Source: an uncultured Rubripirellula sp.
GTDB lineage: Bacteria; Planctomycetota; Planctomycetia; Pirellulales; Pirellulaceae
DNA: 64,000 bases
Direction of reading: 5' to 3'
Assembly: GCA_938075415.1 (NCBI GenBank)
Contig: CALJHC010000019.1
Location: 62,001 to 126,000 of the forward strand
In this document: positions 18,503-28,308 of the stretch, piece after piece
Layout: the number at the start of each line of letters is the position of its first letter
How positions within the stretch are numbered: position 1 is the stretch's first letter
The notes under the pieces: model-generated
Database searches by the model: none
What the model saw: only the letters and a program-made list of their open reading frames with translations
Told to the model about the DNA's origin: nothing
Position numbers and translations under genes: made by a program

Positions 18503-19924
18503 ATGTTGCATTTCCATCTGGGTAATCCGACCACAAACTGCACTGGCGTTAGTCGTCGAGGATTCATCGCTGCCGGTTCTTGTGGAATTGCAGGATTAAG
18601 CCTTCCTGAACTTTTGGCACAGGAGGCGATAAGTGAATCACTGGGAAGATCCTCGGGCAGAAAGAAATCCTTGATTCTGATTCACCTTGATGGCGGCCCA
18701 CCGCAAATGGACCTCATCGACCCGAAACCCGATGCGCCAAGCGAGTTACGAAGCCCATTTTCCCCGATCAGCACCAGTGTTCCGGGCCTCCATCTAACGG
18801 AACTGATGCCTCAGTGCGCTAAAATTGCAGACCAACTGGTCTTCGTCAGATCACTGATTGGATCCGACGGCAAACATCACGCATTTCAATGCCAGTCGGG
18901 TTACCGAGAAAAGGATTTACAATCCATTGGTGGCCGCCCAGCTCTTGGTTGCGTGATCAAGCATTTGAAGTCGAGTCCGCAGGATCAAGTGCCAAACTTT
19001 GTGGATTTGATGCAAGGCCGTCCACTGGTGCGAGATAGTGCGCGACCTGGTTTCCTCGGTATCCGCTGCAAACCATTTCGACCCGACATTTCTCACCTTT
19101 GGCATCGGGAACTCGAACCCGGAATGAAAGGTGAACTTCAACGTCTTGGCAATGGACACAAGACAGAACTCAGATTAAATCCCAATCTACCATCCTCACG
19201 CATTAATGATCGACTCGGCCTTTTAAAAAGCATTGATCAATTCAAGCGAACACTTGATCCATCAGGTTCAATGTTGGCAATGGATCAATTCCACGAACAA
19301 GCGTATCGCGTTTTGACGTCGGGTGATTTCTCCGAAGCGATGGACATCCAAAAAGAGGACCCAAAAATCATCGAAGCCTACACGGCAAAGTCCTCAAAAA
19401 CGGGAACGCAGTCCTACACAAGTGAGGGTCCGGACTCCCTTCTGAAGTTCATGCTTGCCAGACGACTGATTGAAGCGGGAGTTCGAGTTGTCAGTCTCTC
19501 ACTGAGCGATTTTGATACTCACTCTGATAACAACAATCGAATGCGACATCTCGGGCCTTTATTTGATCATGGCTTCCATGCGTTGATTCAGGACTTGCAG
19601 TCCAGAGGCATGCTCGAAGACACTACGGTACTCGCGTGGGGCGAATTTGGTCGCACCCCGAAAATCAATGAAAAAGGTGGACGTGATCACTGGCCGAATG
19701 CTTCAATGGCTCTCATGGCCGGTGGCGGTGCACCCGGTGGGCTTGTGCTAGGATCAACGGATCGGGAAGCTGGCAGAGTTATCGACCGACCGCTGCAATT
19801 TGCGGATATGATTGCAACTCTCTACAAAAAACTTGGCGTTGATCCGCAAAGCATGATCCACGATCAAACCGGACGTCCACACATGCTAATGAACGAAGGC
19901 AATCCAATTCCTGAATTGGCCTGA
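18503..19924 (+). CDS. DUF1501 protein with twin-arginine-type signal
   Basis: 473 residues from ATG 18503, chosen for its ribosome binding site. The N-terminus carries a twin-arginine-like signal (SRRGFIAAGSCGIAGLSLPELLA). The body is DUF1501, of the alkaline-phosphatase superfamily: LILIHLDGGPPQMDLIDPKP, an SDFDTHSDN segment, AWGEFGRTPKINEKGGRDHWP, and the C-terminal Gly-rich AGGGAPGG. In Planctomycetota DUF1501 genes usually lie next to a DUF1549/DUF1553 cytochrome-type partner (Planctomycete PSD1/PSCyt families). Here both neighbours are unrelated, so the partner is elsewhere or absent. The molecular role of the family is not established; export suggests extracytoplasmic hydrolase activity. 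Confidence 0.9.
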   Translation: MLHFHLGNPTTNCTGVSRRGFIAAGSCGIAGLSLPELLAQEAISESLGRSSGRKKSLILIHLDGGPPQMDLIDPKPDAPSELRSPFSPISTSVPGLHLTELMPQCAKIADQLVFVRSLIGSDGKHHAFQCQSGYREKDLQSIGGRPALGCVIKHLKSSPQDQVPNFVDLMQGRPLVRDSARPGFLGIRCKPFRPDISHLWHRELEPGMKGELQRLGNGHKTELRLNPNLPSSRINDRLGLLKSIDQFKRTLDPSGSMLAMDQFHEQAYRVLTSGDFSEAMDIQKEDPKIIEAYTAKSSKTGTQSYTSEGPDSLLKFMLARRLIEAGVRVVSLSLSDFDTHSDNNNRMRHLGPLFDHGFHALIQDLQSRGMLEDTTVLAWGEFGRTPKINEKGGRDHWPNASMALMAGGGAPGGLVLGSTDREAGRVIDRPLQFADMIATLYKKLGVDPQSMIHDQTGRPHMLMNEGNPIPELA

Positions 19925-20303
19925 GTCAGCCTATCGGTCTCACAAGGCTGCGACACTGGCAACCATTCATTACCGCAAAATCCGGCGAATGCCCTTGGTT
20001 GAAGGCGATCGTCAAAACTGGTTGCGTTGACAATTAACCATCCAACTCCAAACCGAAAGTCGCCTACCTATCTTACAGGGTGCGATGCTGTTTTTTCTTG
20101 CTGGCAAAAAAACTTCTCTGCCAATCCCTCTGCGTGCGTTAACCGAAGGCTAAAAAAGGGTTGCATAGAAAATAGAAGGGGAAAAGAAATCGGGGAACAA
20201 GACCTATACGATCAGCCCAACTTGTAAAATCAACTTTCCCCGCTACCTAAAAAGGAAATCCGGATGGCGGGTATCGTTACGAGTTGAGAGGCAAATCAGC
20301 GTC
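19925..20303. other. Convergent intergenic region
   Basis: About 380 bases between the 3' ends of convergent genes. No clear hairpin with T-run, no repeats and no credible gene. Confidence 0.5.
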
Positions 20304-22139
20304 TCAGTCAAGCTGCAAACTTTCCAGAGGTATCACCGCCAACTCGGCACTGTTGTTGTTTGCTCGACGAGACCCATTGTTTGAATAACCAACATAGAGT
20401 TTACCTTGGTATTCGGTCGCATAAGGGTAGGACAACGCGGCCTTTGGATCAGACTCACCCGGGCCATCCGGAAAAACTGCATCACGGATTGTAAACAGTT
20501 CTGAAAATCTCACTTCACCGGGACGACTCAATGCAATCGTCAAGGGAGACCGGCGACCACCGCCATTGGCTGACATGGAAGCGATCAGATAATTCTGACC
20601 CGTGCTGAGTGTGCCGGAACACGGCTTCGACGTAGCCATCGGCAGATTGCTCTCAAGTGAAGCGGTCCAAGTGGTTCCGTAATCTTGACTGTGAGCGACA
20701 AGGGACAACGGTTTTGCCCCATATCTTGCAATATTGATCAACTGAGATCCATTAACAACGACAGAGGATTCGCCCCAAAGATTGCCCACTTGTCGACCCG
20801 GCCTGATCACTCGAACTTGCCAACGATTCAAATCGTCACCGTTGCTGATGGCGACAGCAGGGGGATTACGGCCAGCAACGATAAATCCAGGCATCACCCA
20901 ATTTCCATCGTTCATCTTAACCGGTTCTGTCATCGGCCAAAAACCTTCTTCGATCACCGAACCCTTTGCTCGCCACTGGCCCGATTCCTCATCCAGAACA
21001 TAAGCTCGCGTGTGAACATTTTGCCGCGTTCCATAAAATGATCCCAAAAAAGCCCAGAGTGAGCCTCGGAAAGATAGAAACACGCCGTGGCTAACCGCAA
21101 GATCCTCGCTCTCGAGACCGACATCGATCGTGCGGACCGCTGACCAACTTTCCCCACCGTCTTCGCTGACGCAATAGCGTCCCTCTTCGGTTAAGGTGTT
21201 CTCGCTTCCCTTGTTATGACCAAAGGAGGCGTAAAGTTTGCCTCGGTGCCAAGCGACCGCAACACCGTGAAGAAAACCGTACCCGTCTACATCAGGCTCG
21301 TAGCGTTTGATTACATGAAAATCCACATTCTTCAACCTCTCGATTTCGCCTGAATTTGGTACCTGCTTACCCGACCACAATGCAACAGGCTCGGGATTAA
21401 CCGGTAATTCATGTTTCGCATCAACGTGCCTGAAACCTTCGACCATGGACTGGTGATCGAGCGGCGATTCGAAAATCCGAATCTCATCCAAGGCGCCGGT
21501 GAAGTTCTGCCAAACGCGTCCGTTGTCATCAACACCCCCGAAAGTAACCGGCGCTGTCGTTGCAATGATTTTCTGGTCCAACTGAATTTCACCCACCAAT
21601 TCACCATTCACCCACAAGGCTGCCTCACCTTTGCCAATCACGCATCCGACTTGGTGCCAACTTCCGAGCACAGGTGCATCTCTGCAGCCAACGGTCTTCC
21701 AGCCATTCTGATAAACGTAGAGTCGAAATCGATGATCACGATCCAGCAATAGACTCCACTGCCTTTGATTTAAGGCGTAACGATTTTTTGCTGCAATCAC
21801 CTGCTGATGCTCGCCAAATTCATAAGGGTTGACCCAAACTGACACAGTGAAGCCATCTGCAGAACCTTGTGTCAGGTCGGTGTCACGCATTTTCAGTAGC
21901 GACTGGCCATCAAGAACAACACTATTGCCAGAAACTCCCTTGGCGATTTTCAAATCGCCAAAAACGTCAACCTCAGGTATCTTCTCGGCATCAAGCGACC
22001 AAGTTTGCTGCTGTCCAAGAAGTGGCATTGGAGCCGATGCAAAAAGATAGATCAGCAAGATCCTTAGGCTACCTTGGTGCCGCACATGACCATCGTTAAT
22101 GAAAAGACTGGTCAAGGACAGACGGTTATCAATCCTCAT
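20304..22139 (-). CDS. Secreted LamG-domain sialidase-fold (BNR) protein
   Basis: 611 residues. A hydrophobic export segment (about 26-43, LRILLIYLFASAPMPLLG) follows a long polar N-region; a GTG at 22085 would give a normal-length signal peptide, so the start is uncertain. Residues about 60-235 form a LamG/concanavalin-like carbohydrate-binding domain (FTVSVWVNPYEFGEHQQVIAAK, ALDEIRIFESPL). Residues about 270-611 are a six-bladed sialidase/neuraminidase fold with Asp-boxes SEDGGESWS and SQDYGTTWT. The family includes exo-sialidases and other glycan-processing enzymes; the catalytic Arg triad cannot be assigned confidently from sequence alone. It is divergent from an acetylesterase gene, which fits processing of acetylated acidic sugars. 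Confidence 0.88.
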   Translation of the reverse strand: MRIDNRLSLTSLFINDGHVRHQGSLRILLIYLFASAPMPLLGQQQTWSLDAEKIPEVDVFGDLKIAKGVSGNSVVLDGQSLLKMRDTDLTQGSADGFTVSVWVNPYEFGEHQQVIAAKNRYALNQRQWSLLLDRDHRFRLYVYQNGWKTVGCRDAPVLGSWHQVGCVIGKGEAALWVNGELVGEIQLDQKIIATTAPVTFGGVDDNGRVWQNFTGALDEIRIFESPLDHQSMVEGFRHVDAKHELPVNPEPVALWSGKQVPNSGEIERLKNVDFHVIKRYEPDVDGYGFLHGVAVAWHRGKLYASFGHNKGSENTLTEEGRYCVSEDGGESWSAVRTIDVGLESEDLAVSHGVFLSFRGSLWAFLGSFYGTRQNVHTRAYVLDEESGQWRAKGSVIEEGFWPMTEPVKMNDGNWVMPGFIVAGRNPPAVAISNGDDLNRWQVRVIRPGRQVGNLWGESSVVVNGSQLINIARYGAKPLSLVAHSQDYGTTWTASLESNLPMATSKPCSGTLSTGQNYLIASMSANGGGRRSPLTIALSRPGEVRFSELFTIRDAVFPDGPGESDPKAALSYPYATEYQGKLYVGYSNNGSRRANNNSAELAVIPLESLQLD

Positions 22140-22592
22140 TTGAATATCTCACTTTCATTCAAGCATTGAGTACAAGGAACGACATTTTCACCCGAGTGCA
22201 GCGACCCTTCAATTTTACAATCATTCATCCTCTGTGTCTTGAAAGACCGTGTTCGGAAAGACCGCTGAATTTTTTTGAAGGACAAACCTGATAAAATCAG
22301 TCAAGATTGAAACAGTGGTCAAGGTCGAGTCGATCACTTGCAATCACCCATTTATCAAAACCAAGAAATCTTCACGAAAACCTTTACCCTCACCTCTGCC
22401 GAATCGCCCAGTGAAGCGACTGGAAGATGACAGCCTGAATTCATGTCGTTGACGGTCAGAGGGTCAAAACAATCCTCAAAAAATATCACCGACCTGTGCG
22501 TGTGGTGAGCAACGTCATCGACGAAGGGCGTTACGATATAGCGAATCGTAAATGGCCAATCCCCTCCCGACCCCCAAATCTAATCAACATCC
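22140..22592. other. Divergent promoter region
   Basis: About 450 bases between the 5' ends of the sialidase-fold and acetylesterase genes. A 7-bp hairpin (TTACGAT at 22531-22537, ATCGTAA at 22545-22551, 7-base loop) lies 41 bases before the plus-strand ATG and could be an operator or leader hairpin. A short doubled gaaagaccg occurs near 22240-22262. No coding frame. Confidence 0.5.
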
Positions 22593-24104
22593 ATGCTCGC
22601 ACCTTTCACTCGCTCTAGTTTTTTGTTGCTTTTTTCTGCAGCCTGCACACTCGCTCAAGGCGAGGTGACACTTCCCAATATTTTTAGCAACTCCATGGTT
22701 CTGCAACGTGACCTCGTGAACCCAGTTTGGGGAAAAGCAGATCCGGGGGAATCGATTACCGTGCGCATCGCTGACCAAGAGAAAACAACCAAAGCGACGG
22801 GTGACGGACAATGGAGGGTCAACCTCGACCCACTGTCGGTCGGAGAACCTCTGGAACTGATCGTCAGTGGGACAAATGAGATTCGCCTGACGGACATCTT
22901 GGTGGGTGAAGTATGGATCTGCTCTGGTCAGTCCAATATGCAGTGGTCGGTCAACTCATCTAATAATGTTCACCTTGAGAAAGCGAGTGCCAATTACCCC
23001 GGAATCCGGATGATCAACTTTCCTCAGGTTGGTGTACAGGAACCAGTCTGGACGCATGAGAACCGATCATGGATGGTCTGCACGCCGGACTCTGTGGGCA
23101 GCTTTTCGGCAGTTGGCTACTTCTTTGCCCGACAACTGCACCAAACGCTGGGTGTTCCAGTGGGAATGATCAACAACGCTTGGGGTGGATCCGCATGCGA
23201 AGCTTGGATCAACCGTGAGACACTCGCCGCTGACCCACAGTTTGCTCCCTTGCTGGACCGCTGGATTGCCAATGAGAAACGCGCGGAGGATCTTTCGGCA
23301 GCTTCTGAACTTGACGAGAATCAGAAGAAACAACTTGCCGGCCTCTCAAGGCAAATGCGTGGCAATAGTCGACCAGGAAATATCTATAACGGCGTTCTGA
23401 AATCTCACCTTGGTTTCGGAATCCGTGGCGCTATCTGGTACCAAGGAGAAAGTAATGCGGGTCGTGCTTATCAATACCGCGAGCTTTTCCCCTTAATGAT
23501 TTCGTCATGGCGAAAAGAGTGGGGGCAGGGCGAGTTCCCTTTCTATTGGGTCCAACTAGCTGACTTCATGGCTGAAACCAGTTCGCCGCAGGATAGCGCG
23601 TGGGCTGAACTGCGCGAAGCACAAACCATGACGATGAGCGAATTACCCAACACCGGTCAAGCGGTGATTATTGACATCGGTGAAGGCAAGGATATTCACC
23701 CTCGAAACAAAGTGGATGTCGGAATGCGACTTGCAAGATGGGCTTTGGCCAATGAGTACCAAATGACAATCCCCTTCCGAAGTCCTGAGTACAAATCGAT
23801 GGAGATCTCTGGAAACCAGGCAGTGCTCACCTTTGATTTTGTAGATGGCGGTTGGCGGCCATTTGACTCCAACGAACTGCAGGGGTTTACCATCGCCGGC
23901 GATGACAAAACGTTTGTCAACGCCAAGGCAATTCTGATGAAGGATGGCCGAATTCAAGTTTCGGCCGAATCCGTTGCAAACCCGAAATCCGTTCGATACG
24001 CATGGGCAAACAACCCCATCGTGAATCTCTACGATGGCAGCGATCTACCACTGACTCCATTTCGAACCGACGACTGGTCGGGTGTCACTGAAAATCAACA
24101 CTAA
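22593..24104 (+). CDS. Secreted sialate O-acetylesterase
   Basis: 503 residues with a signal peptide (MLAPFTRSSFLLLFSAACTLAQG). Full SASA-type SGNH hydrolase: beta-sandwich start VTLPNIFSNSMVLQRD, nucleophile motif GQSNMQWSV near residue 114, INNAWGGSACEAW oxyanion region, GAIWYQGESNA, and DIHPRNK with the catalytic Asp/His. It closely parallels the N-terminal half of the fusion at 6303-8978 but lacks the beta-lactamase part. Role: removes O-acetyl groups from sialic acid or from plant/algal polysaccharides in the periplasm. A 14-bp repeat array and a candidate RNA structure follow the gene, and a lactonase gene on the same strand begins 270 bases downstream. Confidence 0.94.
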   Translation: MLAPFTRSSFLLLFSAACTLAQGEVTLPNIFSNSMVLQRDLVNPVWGKADPGESITVRIADQEKTTKATGDGQWRVNLDPLSVGEPLELIVSGTNEIRLTDILVGEVWICSGQSNMQWSVNSSNNVHLEKASANYPGIRMINFPQVGVQEPVWTHENRSWMVCTPDSVGSFSAVGYFFARQLHQTLGVPVGMINNAWGGSACEAWINRETLAADPQFAPLLDRWIANEKRAEDLSAASELDENQKKQLAGLSRQMRGNSRPGNIYNGVLKSHLGFGIRGAIWYQGESNAGRAYQYRELFPLMISSWRKEWGQGEFPFYWVQLADFMAETSSPQDSAWAELREAQTMTMSELPNTGQAVIIDIGEGKDIHPRNKVDVGMRLARWALANEYQMTIPFRSPEYKSMEISGNQAVLTFDFVDGGWRPFDSNELQGFTIAGDDKTFVNAKAILMKDGRIQVSAESVANPKSVRYAWANNPIVNLYDGSDLPLTPFRTDDWSGVTENQH

Positions 24105-24136
24105 CGTTTCAAACGCCTTAGGAATCTCAACCCGAA

Positions 24137-24197
24137 GCGTTGGAATTAGGGTGCCGGAATTCGGGTGCCGGAATTCGGGTGCCGGAATTCGGGTGCC
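24137..24197. repeat. Tandem repeat, 14-bp unit
   Basis: A degenerate copy (24137-24150), three exact copies of gtgccggaattcgg (24151-24192), then a partial one. More degraded copies (gcgcaggaactcgg, gcgtcgggaccacc) continue to about 24234. Confidence 0.88.
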
Positions 24198-24235
24198 TAT
24201 AACCCGAAGCGCAGGAACTCGGGCGTCGGGACCAC

Positions 24236-24305
24236 CCGATAACCCTCGGGGACCACCTTAACAAGGTGGAAACTGAACCCTTGACCGGATCCCCCGAGCT
24301 ATCGG
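24236..24305 (+). ncRNA. Candidate structured leader RNA upstream of lactonase gene
   Basis: Nested complementary arms: CCGATA (24236-24241) with TATCGG (24300-24305); CTCGGGG (24245-24251) with CCCCGAG (24292-24298); and inside these a 7-bp hairpin CCACCTT-AAC-AAGGTGG (24253-24269). It ends 69 bases before the lactonase start. No T-run follows, so it is not a simple terminator. Family unknown; it could be a regulatory leader or a by-product of the adjoining GC-rich repeats. Confidence 0.4.
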
Positions 24306-24362
24306 ATAAAACGAGTAGCCATTCCTTCGCTCGTTTCTAAAATATGCTTTAGCCAATTTCAT

Positions 24363-24368
24363 GGAGAA
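24363..24368 (+). promoter_or_regulatory. Ribosome binding site supporting a TTG start
   Basis: GGAGAA six bases before TTG 24375. The nearby ATG at 24361 is out of frame and stops after five codons, so TTG is the best start. Confidence 0.7.
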
Positions 24369-24374
24369 CTTGCC

Positions 24375-25571
24375 TTGATATCTTCGTTCATCCCTCGGGT
24401 AAAAACACAAACCCAACTTTTCGGGTTTGTCGCATTATTGACCTATGCAGTTTTGACACCAGACGTGAGTGGCGCGAATCGACTACTCAGTCGAACACAG
24501 CGACTTTACATCGGTACTTACTCAAGTGAATTAAGTAAGGGGATTTATCTCGCAGAATTTGATTCCAAAACAGGAAAGATGAGTGAACCGAGATTAGTGG
24601 CAGAGATGGACAGCCCCTCATGGATCACCATTCACCCGAACGGTAAATACCTTTACGCGGCGGGCGAATCCAAGGCCTATCCCGACGGAGGGTTGATCGC
24701 CGCGTTTTCAATCCAACGCGACGGGGGATTGACCGCAATTAACTCACACGCTCCGAACGGCGACGGCCCCTGCCACCTCGGAATTGATGCGACCGGACGA
24801 ACAATGCTGGTTTCCAATTACGGAAGTGGCAACGTATCAAGCCTTCAAATCAACAACGACGGTTCCCTTGAACCTTCCAATTGGAAAGATCAGTACCCAA
24901 GCCTTGAAGGCAAACAAAAACCTCACGCTCATCATGCCTGCTTTGATCCGACCAACCAGTATGCGGTTGTCTGTGATGCCGGACTCGATCGCATCTGTGT
25001 GTACCGATTCGATGAACCAACTGGCAAATTGACGGCGCAGGATCCGCCCTTTGCAACCACCGCACCCGAGACACATCCGCGACACCTAACATTCAGCCTC
25101 GACGGAAGATTTTGTTTCGACATCAATGAGAAAGCCATGAGCGTCACCTCATTTGAATTTGATGCCAAGCAAGGCAAATTGAGCGAGATCCAAACCATTT
25201 CCACACTTCCAGAGAACTACAAAGGAAAAGTCGGATCAACTGCGGAACTAATCCTACATCCTTCTGGTGACTATCTGTACGGATCAAATCGAGGCCCGGA
25301 CAACATCGTCTGTTACCGTGTCGATACGAACACGGGAAAACTTACCCTCGTAGGACACGCTTCGACGCAAGGAAAAACAGCGAGAAGCTTTGGCATTGAT
25401 CAGACTGGTCGCTGGATGGTCGTGGGCAATCAAAACTCCGATTCCGTTGTTACCTTCAGCATCAATCGCAAAACAGGAATCATGCAGCCAACCGGTTCTG
25501 AATTGACTCTCGGATCACCGGTTTGTTTTCAATTTCAACAAATTCGGCGCCAACTGATTCCTCGAAAGTGA
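24375..25571 (+). CDS. Secreted 7-bladed lactonase (6-phosphogluconolactonase-like)
   Basis: 398 residues from a TTG start with a good ribosome binding site. Signal peptide about residues 1-33 (KTQTQLFGFVALLTYAVLTPDVSGA). The body is a seven-bladed propeller of the lactonase family (YbhE-type 6-phosphogluconolactonase): LYIGTYSSELSKGIYLAEFD, SPSWITIHPNGKYLYAAGE, NGDGPCHLGIDATG, KPHAHHACFDPTN and HPSGDYLYGSNRG recur blade by blade. The export signal argues against a cytoplasmic pentose-phosphate role; planctomycete versions may open sugar lactones made by periplasmic sugar oxidation. A candidate structured leader precedes it. Confidence 0.9.
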   Translation: MISSFIPRVKTQTQLFGFVALLTYAVLTPDVSGANRLLSRTQRLYIGTYSSELSKGIYLAEFDSKTGKMSEPRLVAEMDSPSWITIHPNGKYLYAAGESKAYPDGGLIAAFSIQRDGGLTAINSHAPNGDGPCHLGIDATGRTMLVSNYGSGNVSSLQINNDGSLEPSNWKDQYPSLEGKQKPHAHHACFDPTNQYAVVCDAGLDRICVYRFDEPTGKLTAQDPPFATTAPETHPRHLTFSLDGRFCFDINEKAMSVTSFEFDAKQGKLSEIQTISTLPENYKGKVGSTAELILHPSGDYLYGSNRGPDNIVCYRVDTNTGKLTLVGHASTQGKTARSFGIDQTGRWMVVGNQNSDSVVTFSINRKTGIMQPTGSELTLGSPVCFQFQQIRRQLIPRK

Positions 25572-25801
25572 GGGATCATTCCGTTCGCTACGCAATAACA
25601 GGCGACGTCAAACCATACAGCCAACGACCACCAAGGGGCGTTTGATGATCGCATTCTGCAGCACGAATTGTTACCAATGGGGAACGACTCGTGCATTACA
25701 ACTTCTTTCCCTGCGGCCGGTCGACGATCAAACTTAGCCACAGCCAGCAATCAATGTGCCACCGGCCTTAACCTCTACAAACACCGCCGCTGAGTGAAAA
25801 A

Positions 25802-27748
25802 GTGAACAGAAACCAGCATCGCTCCCGATCCATGATCTTCATCATGGCTTTATTCCTTCACAACTTCGTCTCGGCTGCAGAGATTTCGAAGACGAAAAAG
25901 GGTGGGCAAGCCGCCGAAGAATCCCCCCGTCGCCCCAATGTCCTCTTCATCATTGTCGACGACCTTAACGACATGCCACTCCACCCAACTGGCAAGCCGT
26001 TTGTCCCAACCCCCAACTTTGATCGACTTGCCGCCCGAGGCATTAGTTTTACCAATGCGCATTGCAACGACCCGCTCTGCGCTCCGTCACGCTCCAGCAT
26101 GATGACAGGCCTCTATCCGCAGACCTCAAGTTTGTATTGGTTCGAGGATCTTCGAGAAAATGCAATCCTGACTCAATCCGTCACCATGACAGAACATTTT
26201 GCAACCAATGGATACGACGTCTATGGCACGGGAAAGATTTACCACGGCAATCAGGACCCCAATGAGTACTACGCAAAGCGTGGACCACGGGGAAGCAACG
26301 GACCTTGGCCTTGGGATGGTAACGAACAACGCAAACGAGCTCTGCTACCGCATCCACAACAACTGTATTTTTACGCAGACGATGCAGATCCAGAAATGGA
26401 CTACCAATGGGAGCACACATTTGGGCCGTTAAGTAAGATCCCCAATTACCAGGCGAATCAGGATACTAATGCACCCGGTTATCGAGGCTGGACGCTCGGT
26501 GGCAAGCCTTTCCACTACGCTTCAGATCAGAACCGCGACGCAATGCCAGACGAAGTGCATGCAGACTGGGCGGCATCCATCCTTCGTGAAAAACATCCGA
26601 CCCCTTTCCTTTTGATGACGGGCTTCAGTCGCACACACACGCCGCTCTATGCTCCCAAGGAATACTTTGACCGCTTCCCTTTAGATGAAATTGAAATCCC
26701 CAACGGCTACAGAGATGGCGATTTAAAGGACTGCGCCCCCAGCTTAGCCAACCAAAGCCTCTATGCTTTTCGCAGATACCAGATGCTATTTAAGCATCCG
26801 CAGAAACCTGATCTTTTTAAACGCTGGCTTCAAGCATACATGGCATGTGTCTCGTTCATTGACGACCAAGTTGGGACGGTGCTGGACGCGTTGGACAAAA
26901 GTGAGTTTTCCGACAACACGCTCATCATTCTCACTAGTGATCACGGATTTCACGTGGGCGGAAAAGAAGCACTCTACAAGCAAACACTTTGGGACAGTGG
27001 CACGCGAATTCCATTCATCGTTTCGGGCCTGAAAGGAATCCCAGAGGGTATCAAATGCCAGCAGCCCATTTCATTAATCGATGTCTACCCAACACTCATT
27101 GACATTTGTGGTCTGCCAGAAAATCCGAATAGGACCCGGAACGGCTATCCGCTGGATGGGCACAGCCTAAAACCTTTGTTGCACAACACACCCGATCAAT
27201 GGAGCGGTCCTGACGTTGCCATCACGGCGTTGCCGGGAAAAGATCACAGCCAGCATCGCGAACACATTGGAACTCTCTACCCACACTTCTCGGTCCGATC
27301 AAAGGACTGGCGTTACAGCCTCACCTCGGATGGACAGGAAGAACTGTACCACTACCCAAGTGATCCCTATGAGTTCCATAATCTTGCAAAAGAGGCTCAA
27401 CACAATGAAACAAAAATAGAGCTGAAGCGAAAATTAGTCACCATGCGTGATGGAGACCAATGGCTTCCGTTTGAATATCAGACACTCGAAGCGTTTGAGA
27501 TCACTTGCGAAGTCAAAGGTCAATCAAAGCTCGTTTTTGACCAAAGGGTTATCACCGACGTCGACGTTGTTGACTGGACACCGCTACGAATAAGAGTCGC
27601 AGGTAAACGCAGCCAAGTATGGCTAGATAATCGCGTCCATTCAGACAAATTATCGGAACAACCGTTCAATAAAAGTTCAGTCCAATTCACCGCCACCGAA
27701 TCGCGACAACTTCGCATCCGAAATCTCTTTCCAAGTCGCACCCAATAG
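25802..27748 (+). CDS. Secreted sulfatase with C-terminal DUF1080-like tail
   Basis: 648 residues from GTG 25802; an ATG at 25832 (MIFIMALFLHNFVSAAE) is an equally possible start and gives a compact signal peptide. Sulfatase core: NVLFIIVDDLNDM, PNFDRLA, formylglycine motif CAPSRSSMMTG at Cys93, GTGKIYHG, TSDHGFHVGGKE; this is the iduronate-2-sulfatase-like group. The family normally ends around LYHYPSDPYEFHNLA. Here about 90 more residues follow (FEITCEVKGQSKLVFDQRV to LRIRNLFPSRTQ), resembling the C-terminal strands of a DUF1080/LamG-like fold (compare LRIRVAGKRSQVWLDN with LTIIAVGNRQIHQVNG in the gene at 2680). The tail may bind sugar. Confidence 0.92.
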   Translation: MNRNQHRSRSMIFIMALFLHNFVSAAEISKTKKGGQAAEESPRRPNVLFIIVDDLNDMPLHPTGKPFVPTPNFDRLAARGISFTNAHCNDPLCAPSRSSMMTGLYPQTSSLYWFEDLRENAILTQSVTMTEHFATNGYDVYGTGKIYHGNQDPNEYYAKRGPRGSNGPWPWDGNEQRKRALLPHPQQLYFYADDADPEMDYQWEHTFGPLSKIPNYQANQDTNAPGYRGWTLGGKPFHYASDQNRDAMPDEVHADWAASILREKHPTPFLLMTGFSRTHTPLYAPKEYFDRFPLDEIEIPNGYRDGDLKDCAPSLANQSLYAFRRYQMLFKHPQKPDLFKRWLQAYMACVSFIDDQVGTVLDALDKSEFSDNTLIILTSDHGFHVGGKEALYKQTLWDSGTRIPFIVSGLKGIPEGIKCQQPISLIDVYPTLIDICGLPENPNRTRNGYPLDGHSLKPLLHNTPDQWSGPDVAITALPGKDHSQHREHIGTLYPHFSVRSKDWRYSLTSDGQEELYHYPSDPYEFHNLAKEAQHNETKIELKRKLVTMRDGDQWLPFEYQTLEAFEITCEVKGQSKLVFDQRVITDVDVVDWTPLRIRVAGKRSQVWLDNRVHSDKLSEQPFNKSSVQFTATESRQLRIRNLFPSRTQ

Positions 27749-28308
27749 TTTACAGCGTTGCCTTCACTTCGTGCGATGAAACCATGCCAATCTGAAGAAC
27801 CGAAATAGCCTACGGCACTTCGATTTCAGGGACTCGCGTTCGCTGAGAGCAACGCTGGCTTTCTGAGACACCCTCCAACATTGTGGATTGGTGCCAAATC
27901 AGAAACCCATCAACGCGTTTGCGACGAATCCATTTTGGAACCATTGGCGGTCGATGAAGACTTTAATCAGCGGGCAAAAATCATTGACAACTTTTTAATC
28001 TTTCCAATCAATGCTTTTTTTTACAACCTCGACTCGAAGTCAACGGTCTTTTAGCGAAACAAAAAGAGGTTGGACAAAAAACCAACTGCGCGTTCACAAC
28101 TGAGGATGAAGATTGGGGGATCATTATCCACCATCTCCGTAAAGAATATCAAACCACGATCACAACGATCGACGAACTAACGAAGATAACTTTTCCTTTC
28201 ACCTCAGACTGACCTGCTCCCAAGATGACCCAAGGCGAAAATCATTCTGAATTGACCCCTTCATCGCTAGATTTCTCCCAAGCAAGAACGGCATAGTTTT
28301 CCACTAAG
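27749..28308. other. Convergent intergenic region
   Basis: 560 bases. No gene seen. A weak terminator-like element (CATTGA at 27983-27988, TCAATG at 28009-28014, then a run of T from 28016) may serve the upstream sulfatase gene. Confidence 0.45.
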
